A stretch of 64,000 bases of DNA from Bedellia somnulentella (lineage: Eukaryota > Arthropoda > Insecta > Lepidoptera > Bedelliidae), in contig OY755173.1 of assembly GCA_963576735.1 (NCBI GenBank), forward strand, positions 17,578,873 to 17,642,872, in the 5' to 3' direction. Shown here piece after piece: positions 45,301 through 57,300 of the stretch. A program made the position numbers and the translations under genes. Position 1 is the stretch's first letter. The number at the start of each line of letters is the position of its first letter. The notes beneath the pieces are model-generated. The model was not told the DNA's origin, searched no databases, and was given only the letters and a program-made list of their open reading frames with translations.

Positions 45301-48300
45301 GGTTTTTTTTAAAAGATCGAGTGATTCTTAAGGAAGGTTTGTATGTATAATAAATGCATAATATAGTAGAGAAACACTGATAAATTTAAAGATTTCTTAT
45401 GTGATGTCGTAAATAAGCACGTTTTTTTGCGCTTATATTGCAAACGCTGGCTGAACCCTACGAGATAGACCAAAATAATGTACTACAGTATTGTTCACCT
45501 TAAAAAGTTCAACAAAAAAGTCCGCGATGGTATATGTCTATCTCTTAGGGATAACCCAGCATAACCATTTTTATTCTTTACTAAAAAATGGTTATTTACG
45601 AAGTGATTTTAAACAATACAGCATTAATCCTTATCCAATTAAGTACCTTAAATAAATTGTGCATTTATTATAGATCAATATGCTTTTTACAGCATGTAAT
45701 TTAAGTGAATATTACCGAAGATATTACAAATTTAAAATGCAGGGTCGTAGTTGTTTACGCCGGGCGGCGCGTGCCTATAAATAGCGCGTCGATGGCCCGC
45801 GCTTCGCCTCCTATCCGACTTAGCTTAGGTACACTCCTTTGCCACGCCAGGGCGGCCTTCAGCCGCCCGGCACAACATATTAAGGTGACGCCGCATAGGC
45901 CGCAGGGCCAGCAGCACCGAACCGGTGGGGAAATCCTCATAGTCCGGGATCCTATGAGGATTTCCCCACCGGTAAACAAAAAAAAAAAAAACACTCTTCG
46001 CCTTATAGCACATTATGATTTGCAGCGATCGCACGCGTTTATCGAAGCTCTCTAGCGAGGAAAATATCAAGAATTAATTAAACTGAATAGAATAAGTATC
46101 TTTTGTTGTTGATTATCTTTTAATTTTTATTATTATATTAGTAGTATTGTAAGTACATTAGGTTAGATAGGATTAGCTTAAAACCATATTTCTTGGTATT
46201 TCTTCCATTAAGACTTTGATTTGCATTTAGAGTTAAGACAATTTAGTATTATGGCGAGCATTTTCAATTATTGAAAATTATAGTTAAGTTCATAGAAGAA
46301 CTGAATAGAATAGGTATATTTTGTTGTTGATAATCTTTTGTTTTTAGTCGAACGAATAGTAAGTTAATATTTTTTACTCCAGCACTAACCAAAAGGACAT
46401 TCTGTAGTAGGTATATTTTATTTTGCATTGCACCCGTGCGAAGCCGGGGCGGGTCGCTAGTATAATATATAGTGGTTTGGGCAGATCGATGATAAGAAAT
46501 CGTTTCTCGATATGACCAACTAAACACATGGCCTCTTCATGAAATGGTTAAGATTATTTGGTCATATCGTATCGTAGTTACATTAACTACCGGTAGAGGC
46601 TCTGAAAACGCTTTGTTTATGTGTGAAGATGGCGGCCACTGGCAAAAGTGTTGTTTCTTGCAGTAAAAAAGTTTATAATTCTTTATTAAGTGAGGAAAAG
46701 AGTGATAACATAAAAGTTTACGACGAAAAGGTTCTCGAGTACTTTCAAAATTACGAAAAAACTGAGCAATATGTTAAAAAACCGTGGAGTTTGGATTGTA
46801 TTTCACAGGTCACCCTATATCTACGATCTGGCCGAGCGTGGATGACAAAATCGTGAAACGTTGACGATTTTATGATCTGGTCAAATGAGGTTGGCCACAT
46901 CATGAAATGTGACTATTTCATGAAATGATCGATCATTTCACGATGTGTTCAAATCTACGATATGGCCACGACATATAATATATAATTGTCACTCAATAAT
47001 AAATAAACGAAAATAAAAAAAATAGGATATTTCAAGGGTTTAAATATTCAGTCAAATAAATAACACAATAAATCCCTTAGATAGGAAAGTTTTTATAGAC
47101 CCTACCCCCAACTTCTTCATCATCATCAGCAAATTGTACAAAAGCCTTATGGAATGGTAGACAAAGCACGAGATCCATCATAAATTTTTCTAATTCCTTT
47201 CTGGACAAACCTACACCCGCAGCTATAATCGCAAAGATAGAGAGATGGATTTAAAAATATCAGTTGGATTTGGAAGATAAAACACTGATAAAAATAACGA
47301 GTTTGCAATCACATTGCACACTAAATTCACCCCAACATCCATGATAGCTCAGTGGGTAGAACCAGACCATTATCAAGATAACACACGTGGACGAAATCGC
47401 GGGTAGGGTCTACACCAATGTGTATTTTCTAAAGTCTTATATGTGATTTAAATCTTTTTGTTCATGAAAACCTCATGTGGGGATTATTACACAGGCGGGA
47501 ATCGAACCCGCGACCTCGGGTATACGCCCCGACGCTCTGCCAATTGAGCCACCGAGTGTCGAAATTTTTCTTTCCTTTATTTATTAGTCTTATATGTGGT
47601 TAATTAACGACGAAGGAAAGCATCTATAGGAAACTCACAAGGCCAAATTTTACTTAATCATGAGTTAGTATATTTGTACAAAATGGCGATAATCCTCCTA
47701 TCACGTGAGTACACTATCAAAGTAAAACTCGGGTACTATGAACATCAGGTGACAATGTCACGTGATGTTTAGAAGTATTTGTAAGTATCTCTGCCACCCT
47801 TTGGCATATTTACGGCTTGAACTTTTGTATTTTTGCGTTAATTAATTAAACCAAGAGATGACTATTGACTTACTTTCTTTGTAGTATAACTCAAACTCAA
47901 ACGCAGAGCTACTAATATTTCTGAACATGTCGTGACATTGTCACCTTACACTGTCATATGACAAAGTACAACTTAGCCATGTGGGGTTCCTCACTTTTCC
48001 CTCTCCGTTAACAACTATGATAAATAAACCACACATATGAGTTAAGAAAAAACGAATTGGTGTAAGCCCGACCTGGGATTTGAACCTTCATCGTCTGAAC
48101 GATAAGCGTTTAAGGTGCTTTGTAGTAGAACTTTCGTCTAATTGTTCAGCTTAGGTTATCGCATTATAACAAGTAACAGAAATACAGACAGACACACTCG
48201 CTTTTATTGTATTATTACGATAATACAAACCAACAGTTAGTGTCTATACTTTTAAAGTCGGACATCAAACAAGACCCTTCTTTCCGTTAGCCCCAACAAT

Positions 48301-51300
48301 TTGAATGTCACGATTCGGAACATAAAGAACATTGTGTGCGCAAAAATTAATACCTTTATTTATTGTTAGCGGTAAATTTTATTGCTGAGAAGGCGTTGTA
48401 TAGCCGATATATTGCTATCATCTTGTTTATATAATTACGTGCTATATTAGGGACTTGATTCGCTGGAATCAAGATGAAGTGCCCGGTGTGTTATATCAAT
48501 ACATAGTATAAAACAAAGTCGCTTTCGCTGTATGTCCGTATGTATGCTTAGATCTTTAAAACTACGCAACGGATTTTGATGCGGTTTTTTTTTATAGATA
48601 GAGTGATTCTTAAGGAAGGTTTGTATGTATAATAAATGCATAATATAGTAGAGAAACACTGATAAATTTAAAGGTTTCTAATGTGATGTCGTAAATAAGC
48701 ACGTTTTTTGCGCTTATATTGCAAACGCTGGCTGAACCCTACGAGATAGACCAAAATGATGTACTACAGTATTGTTCACCTTAAAAAGTTCAACAAAAAA
48801 GTCCGCGATGGTATATGTCTATCTCTTAGGGATAACCCAGCATAACCATTTTTATTCTTTACTAAAAAATGGTTATTTACGAAGTGATTTTAAACAATAC
48901 AGCATTAATCCTTATCCAATTAAGTACCTTAAATAAATTGTCCATTTATTATAGATCAATATGCTTTTTACAGCATGTAATTTAAGTGAATATTACCGAA
49001 GATATTACAAATTTAAAATGCAGGGTCGTAGTTGTTTGCGCCGGGCGGCGCGTGCCTATAAATAGCGCGTCGATGGCCGCGCTTCGCCTTATAGCACTTT
49101 ATGATTTGCAGCGCCTCCTAAGCTCTGCAATGGCACACGTTTGCTGGTAAAATCACTAAAAAAATTCATAATAGAGTGCACAATACTCACCGGATGTGGT
49201 ACCGGAGAAGATGTACTAATTCCCCGAATTCTTCTGATACCATCAGATTTACCGTTCCAATTTAAACGCCTACAATTTCCGGTAAAGATATCTTTTGCAA
49301 TGACCATTAATAAATCGCAGGGTCAAACTTTTAACGTTGCAGGATTAGACTTGAGTGTTGAGTGTTTTTCACATGGCCAATTATATGTCGCGCTGTCAAG
49401 AGTAACGTCTAAGCAAAACATGTTTGTATTGGCTATTGACAAAAAAGCTGTGAACGTTGTGTATAAGGACATTCCGTAGTAGGTATATTTTGCATTGCAC
49501 CCGTGCGAAGCCGGGGCGGGTCGCTAGTTAGTCATAATTGAATTACTATTGTGTGACTAATTCTTTTTATTGAGGGATAGGGGAGATGGTTGGTTGAGTT
49601 TAGATGTAAGGAAAAGTTAAAAAGAACTATGGCGTCAGCTCTTTCTAGAAAATGTATTTTTTGTTTTGTGTAAATTCTGGTGGATTTCTTAAGAACTAAT
49701 CAGTAAATAGTATTATGATGGCGAAAGTCAGGTTTTTCTTTGTATATCTGGCGTTGTTTTAGTGTTGAAACATCTTGGTTGTCAATATTTGGTTTACTCC
49801 TTTCATTGATATTTAACACAAAATTTTCAAAAAATCCCTTTTTAAATTGGGAATAATTCTTCTATGATAGTTAGGTTTCCTTTGTAACTTAGTCAAGTGT
49901 TTTTTCTAAGTAAGTCGCTTTCCATCTTATTGTATTTTTTGCATAAACACGAAAAAACTTTCTTCTGTTATGTTTCACGTGGTAAACCACTCACGTTTAT
50001 GTTTTCCCACACAAAGACTTTGAGAAACTTGTTTGCTTTGGCAGAATTTGTTAGTACCGCGAATGTTTAGCATATTTATGTTGTACTTATCTATTTCGAA
50101 TATTATTTTGGTGAGGATTTGTAAATTTAATAAAAAAAAACTTGCTGTGGATTGCAAAATAAAACTGATGTAATATATTTCATTGTTATTATTTGAAATA
50201 TTCCGGATTGGAAATATTATAGTTTACTTGAGGGTTAGAAGAAAGTGTTTATAATTTATAATTTGTTTTATTTTTGGAATAAAACTGCTATATTAAACTC
50301 ACTTTATAAAAAAATAGACCTTTTTTTTTGATACGTCGCTTTGAAATAGTATTGTTATTTTTCCTGTGTCACTGTAATACATAATACATATACTCACGGC
50401 TATAATTCCCTAGAAGGGGTAGCCAGAGTACTCTGTAATAAAACTTATATATATTGGTTGATAGTTATTTAGATGTTATTAACTATTATTCGCCACTCAA
50501 ACCCGAGCAACATTGTATTACAATCGTGATTGAATAATCATACAAATAATCTGCTTTAAAATAATGAGTAAAAGAGCATGTATGAAAATATTAATGGCTG
50601 TAAATGAAACTCGAGAGGTTTACCAGAAGGGCAAGCACGAGCCGTGTTTAAACTAGTTATCGCGTGGGATAAAGCAGCCATCTCTTACGCACTTACTTAG
50701 TATCGTATTCTGCCATCTCATTCTAACCGTTATCCTGTCGATAAATTAGCGCTCGTGCTTGCTTTGCAGGATCGTACTAAGCGGCGATCAATCGTATATA
50801 CCTGCCCCTGCGGGCATCAATAGCGTAAACGAATGTATGTAATTTAGATTGAGTTGGCAAGTTATCACTGATATGAGATCCTTCCTATTACGTCACATAC
50901 AAGATGGAAAAGAATAGTGACACTATTTGTTAACAACGGACAAAGAGTTTAGAACGATAAGTTGAATTAAGTACTTCTGTTGTATCAATTTGCAGTGTCG
51001 TCCTGTCTTAGAATGTCACTACCTATAAGGGTGTAGTAAGAGGCGACTAAGGGTATGGGTTTTTTAAGTGGTTTTTAAGCGATGCGGTTAGAGACCCATC
51101 ACCAACGATACTTTATACTACTTACATCAACTTCCAAATGTCGCTGAGGAGTTTCCAGCTCTGAAGCTTTCGCTTGGCTACCTCTTTTTGGGATTTATGG
51201 CCGTGAGTATATATATAACATAACATAAACGTTCACGCCGAATATCCCCGAAGGGGTTGGCAGAGGTACTAATACTTCTGAACATCACGTGACTTTGTCA

Positions 51301-54300
51301 CCTGGTGTTCAGAGTACCCACGTCTTGCATGGACAGTGTACTCACGTGATAGGGGGCAGGTCTATCGCCGTTTTTGTACGAATACACTGTCACATGACTT
51401 AGTACAACTCAGCCATGTGGGTTTCCTCACGATGTTTTCCCTCACCGTTAACAACCATGATAAATTAACCACACATATGTCTTTAGAAAAGACAAATTGG
51501 TGTAGGCCCGACCCAGGATTTGAACACTAGTCGTTTGCACGATAAGCGAGTGTTCTACCCACTGGGCTATCACGGTTGTATGTATGTAGCTCAAATATAG
51601 CTAAGACTTTTGATTGTAAGGATTTCATATCTAGATTATTAGCCAAACATTTTGCTTCTCAGTAATCGAATCCGTGTCCATACTTCTCAACATTACCACT
51701 AGGCCACAGTAAAGATATTGAACCATCGATAAAGTTCTAAATACATGACCTACACTAGTTTGCAATAGAATCCAACAATCATGTAAACAAATATGGCGGA
51801 CTGACATTGACAGCGTATTGTTTATGCCCATAGTGATGTCATAGTGTTCTTATTTAATTTTAATTAAATTTATTTTTCTAATTATTTTAATTTTAAGTCA
51901 TAGACTAAAGCACATAGTAGGATAGGTACTAAAATAAAACTGACTAAATAGATTAAATATATAAGCCATAGACTATGGCCTACAGTAGGATAGGTACTAA
52001 AATAAAACTGACTACATAGATTAAATATAGAAGCCATAGACTATAAAATAAAACTGATTAGTTGTAGGTAATAGATCTAAATCATTCTTACCTCCTGATT
52101 ACTCCTTGATAAAAAATTCCAATCGTATGCTATATCAAAGTCCGTGATGGCGTGCAAAGGTCGTCGTTCCAAGAAAAATATGTCCAGCCAAATCGTAAAG
52201 CAAAACAGAAGTCCAAAATGAGAATGCAAAGTCGTAGAAATCGGAAACAGAAAACGCTAATGCACAGCGAACCCACAGAACAGTGAATGACAATTTTAAC
52301 AAAATGGCCACCTGTCAATTTTTAAAAACTTACCATTATTTTTATGGCTTAGGTAGGATACATCCGTTTTGGTTGATTATATTAAGCTCTTGAAAAAAAT
52401 ATATTATTGTATTCAAATGATATTAAATTAAAATAATTTATTAAATTAAAAATAAAAGATAACTTCAGATTACGAACAACACTAACTTTTCAATGACTTC
52501 TAGAGTTCGATGAGTAAAAAACTAAGATGACGGCTTGTCAAATACTTCGAAATTTTTACGTTGCAAATGTTTTAACAAATTAAACTTATAAATACAAGTT
52601 AAATCGTGTTGAAGATAATGTGAAAACAATGGTGCGTTCGTTGTAATCAGACTATGGTTATAATTGATCGTCAAATGTATGTGATTACGGAGTAATCGTG
52701 ACAATATGGTTTGTTTACATGATTGTTGGATTCTATTGCAAACGACGGTAAATGCTTGCTTTATTTAAGTTAATATGTACTAACATAAATATATTAGTCA
52801 TCCCACACCAACGTCATGGTTACGAGTACTAACATCCAAATTAGCAGTCTAGACAACTATAACATCATTACGTCTACCTCTTGGCGGGAATCAAAGGCAA
52901 TTATTGTGAGATATCCACTGACTAAGTAGCGTTATAATGCAAGGTATGCGCTGCGTACGAAGGTTTCCGAATCAAGATGTTTGTACAATGTTTTCTTTGT
53001 GTTGCGACTCGGTTAGTTAGTCTTTGGTCGTTTAGTGGAGTCGGTAGAATAGGTCAGGTCGATGCTTTGTGGCTAGATGCGGAATATTTGTATGTGCTGG
53101 GTTTAGCTATTTAATAAAGGCTTGGAATAGCACTAACACATTTCTTTCTTTAGGGCTTTTAAACTAATAGGCTATTTGACTAAGTTTTGAAAACTATCCT
53201 ACGGTGTTAATTTGTTTATAAGGAGCCCTAAAAAAATATTTTTCTTTCTTCATTTTAGCTATGTTATTAAAAAATCAAAAAAGAAAATGCAATATTCAAA
53301 TGTGCCCCGAAAACGCGACTTTAAGTAAAATGGCGGCTGTAGCACAAATGACGTCAATTCCGCATTAAACACCAATGAGCGAAGCGATACACAGTCTGTT
53401 TATGCGTGATCTACGTCATTATAGAAATAGCCAATCACGGTCGTTTTTAGTCACGTGACAATTGCTTCAAAAATACTTATTTTATAAGACGGAATTTAGT
53501 GAAATAATGCAATATTTTTGTCTCGCCTTATTAAAAATTGCTCCAAAAAAGAAATATTAAGACTAATGAAATAGAAGAAATGTATATTTTTATTACAGTC
53601 AAATAGCCTATTGTTGGTTTATGTGGTTAAATACCCTTCACGCACCTTCCTTCATTTACAATTTAAAAAAAACCTCTCTACTTGCTAAGGTGGCGAATGT
53701 TCCACTCACCTTTTAATTCAGTAATGTTAGATACCCGATCTAATCTTTATAATATAGTATATAGTTATATTATAACTAATCCGGATTTATAGCCCCGTGT
53801 ATACATATCTAAATGATCATATATTAGAGCCAATGGTAAGTGAGTACCGAGTGCTACCAGGTACTGCTTTAATAACAATATTTTAGATGAATCTAAACAC
53901 CTGGTTATTTTTTTTTTTAGATTGAGATTGTACTCAAAATAAATAAATGTGTTACACCCAAAAAATCCCTAGATACTACCTTCACTGGAACTAGCAAGAT
54001 CTTTTTAGAAACATGTTTTCATAATAGCTATTAACGGCTACGGAAAATCATACTTAGTCTTGCGAACAGTGTAACCATAAGAACAGGCAATAGGTATGTT
54101 GTCCATGGCAAAAGCGAGAACCCTCTACCATTCCTCAGAAATTCATAGTCAGAAGGGCAAGCACGAGCGGTGTTTAAACTAGTTATCGCGTGCGATAAAG
54201 CAACCATCTCTTACGCACTTACTTAGTATCGTATACTGCCATCTCATTCTAACCGTTATCGTGTCGATATAATAGCGCTCGTGCTTGCCCTACTGGACAC

Positions 54301-57300
54301 ATATAACTTTGCTTAAACCCTCTAACCAATTATTTTTCTCGTTCCAGAGTGACTCAGTAAGTTATTTCTTCGACGACCTAGAGAGGATCGCAAGACAAGA
54401 CTACGTGCCTTCACACCAAGATATCCTACATTGTAGGAAAGCGACCAAAGGCATCACGGAGTGCACCATCAACATCAACAATGTCCCTTTCGTTTTCGTC
54501 GATGTGGGTGGGCAGAGAACACAAAGACAAAAATGGACACAGTGTTTCGATTCTGTTACTTCGATATTGTTCTTAGTGTCGTCTTCCGAGTTTGATCAAG
54601 TGTTGTCGGAAGATAGGTAACTATGTGTTTTATTATTATTTTCTGTTTTTGTTAAATATTTACCGTTTACTATCGGACAACATGTTACATGCCACATGTT
54701 AACCATAGGTAGTATAAAATGCGACGAAGAAATCAGACATCAAACGTTTAGTTTTCAATATAACATAAAACTAGTGGTCCGCTCCGGCTTCGCGCGGATG
54801 GTGTTGCTTCTAAAAGTCAGCTTTTCATTGATGAAAGAATGATTAAAATCGATTTAGTAGCTTTTGAGCCTATTCATTACAATCAAACAGTGTTTCCCTC
54901 TTCATAATTATAATATTATAGTGTAGATTACATACAATACAAATAAAATTAAAAATAACTTACGTTTAAACGTATCGAAGTTATAGAATCGGCTTTAAAA
55001 AAAATATTTATTGGGTATTGTTTTTCGTGCTTTGATACTATCCTTAACGTTACAGGAAAACATAAATGGTAAAAAAACTGACCTTTGAAATAATGCATTA
55101 AACTAATGGTTCCATACAAGCTTACAATTATGCAAATGACTTTTTTGGTTTATCAAACAAAACATGTATGTAGAAAAAAGCAATGTTGCTCATTTACCGA
55201 TCAGTAGTAATGGGTTACTAGACAATATATGAACGCGGTTTTAGATATTTTCTAAGGTCATTATCATTCTACAAATAAAAATTGTCTTTTTGTTCATTGT
55301 TTGAACAAATACTAAATTATTCCATAATTACTAAACTTCTTTTAATGTCGCATTAAAAATATATCCTTGCTTCCAAAAGGCACCTAAAGCCTTCGATCCT
55401 GATTACTATAACGGTCCTAGTCATACATACGTACATATACTCACGGCTACAAATCCCTAGAAGGGGCAGCCAGAGCCAAGGAATTAGAAATTCCTCATCC
55501 ACCTTTGGAAACTTATGAGGGGAAAAGATGGTAAATTAATGGTTGTTGGTGCTGGGTCTTCAACCGCATCGCCCAAAAATCCCTTAAAAGCCTCAATACC
55601 GTTAGTCGCCTCTAACGTACACGCACCGGAAGAATAGGGGTAGTGTAATTCTAAGCCGACAATACACAGCGGTCGTAGTCATTACACTGCTAACCCGCAA
55701 TAGGCGAGCCTGGTTGACTACGGCCAAATCACCGTAGCTGGGGTAGGGTCAAGCTCCCCGGTGGGGACACACATGAGTTGTGATGTATCATTTCTCAACG
55801 ATTTAATAAATTATGTTAAGCTGAATACACCGCTAGACTTTAAATTATTGATTGTACATACGGTTTATGTGCGCTCGTGTTTCAAAAGTATTGACTTTAA
55901 AAAGCATTTATTATTTAATCGATTCCAGATTGCAGCCATATCTATTGTATGGTAATGAAAGCCTTTGGCTTATATCGTTGGAAAAACCTATAAATAATTC
56001 TTCGGACGGTGGATAATTTGATTTGCAAACGTGATATATTTGCAGAAATATAACTCGTGTATTTCTTTAAGCATATCGAGTTTTACTTACGAGTAACTCA
56101 AATATACTTAGAATGTCACTACCCCTTTTTACTCACGGGTGTCGTAAGAGGCGACTAAGGATATGGGGCTTTTTAAGTCGTTTTTGGGCGATGCAGTTGG
56201 AGACCCATCACCAACGATACTTTATTTCTATCATCTTCACCCCTATTAACTTCCAAATGTGGCTGAGGAGTTTCTAGCTCAATCGAAGTGAAGATCTGGA
56301 TACCCCTTTTTGGTATTTATGGTCGTGAGTATATGTATGTACGTAAATCTAGCTAAGACTTTTGAAATTAAGGGTTTCATATCCTCAGATTTTTAACCAA
56401 ATCATTTTGCTATTTTTTATTATAACCACTAACCCGCAGTAAAGATATTAAACCATCGATAAAATTAACGACATTAAAACGTTATCGATAGATTAAGCCA
56501 TAGTGACTATCTTATCGGAGTTGGCGTGAACAGTCATGGGCAGGTCCGATTGAACTTTGTGTTTCGTTGTTAATGAGATCACCCTTATCTGCTTTCGTGT
56601 TGATTAGTTATACTGCGGACGTATTGTTTCGTGCTAAGCCCGCGTATTTGTGTAAAGTGGCTTAGCGAATAATGATAATTCTTTATCTATCTTAAAATGA
56701 ATACTAAATGTTTTGACACACAAATCTTAGTCATGATGTGTCTTAACAATTGCGAGTTTTCGGATGGATAGACGCATACTATATCATTTGTTGCCTAGTA
56801 CAACACCCATGAAAAGAAATGGGTTAAAATAAAAGACATAAATTTCACAAGGCTTGCCAATATACTACGGAGGCACTGAACTCTTAACCACACCTTGCTG
56901 GAACGATTAAGGGACCTACATCGTAAGTGGTTAGTGTTACTTGCATAGGCTAGAAGTATGTTTTTTGTGTGTTTCAGAACCCAATACTACAGATGATTGT
57001 TTGCAGATTATTTATTTCAAGTTAGTTAGTATTTACCCCCAACAGCAGTATGACAGTGTTTTTACACCACCCAACACCAAATAGAAAAATGTAGGGTAGT
57101 TTCATTATAACTATTTCGTTATCAATATCCAGTTTGACCAGTGCAACGCTGTCTTACCGTATTTTAAACAAACTAACATATAAAATTTAACGTTCCAGGA
57201 AAACGAATCGTCTAGAAGAAGCCCTCAACATATTCGACACGATAGTAAACAACGTCAACTTCAAAGGCATATCCATAATACTCTTTCTTAATAAGTCGGA

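Larger units (their letters stand above)
44910..47208 (+). repeat. Tandem duplication unit, copy 2, split by Helitron
   Basis: 44910-45213 equals the first 304 bases of copy 1, and 46461-47208 equals the rest. The break is exactly an A^T dinucleotide that is intact in copy 1 (44160^44161). Confidence 0.88.
54617..57198. other. cta intron 2
   Basis: It contains a degenerate GCTTCGCGCGG-headed repeat near 54770-54850, two family B SINEs (55424-55672 reverse; 56104-56345 forward) and, at 55685-55760, a LINE-tail-like block (AACCCGCAATAGGCGAGCCTGG). The segment 56346-56500 resembles 51590-51745 (AGCTAAGACTTTTG and GTAAAGATATT.AACCATCGATAAA). No host exon is seen. Confidence 0.6.

Noticed and set aside
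45705..46070. Overlapping frames of 79-116 residues in Helitron 1
   Set aside because: They come from the G+C-rich, hairpin-forming insert, run on several frames at once and match no family.
47495..47560. tRNA gene on the minus strand with good T-arm and anticodon-like arm
   Set aside because: The acceptor stem is missing, base 33 is not T, and it lies within a SINE bounded by a 13-bp duplication.
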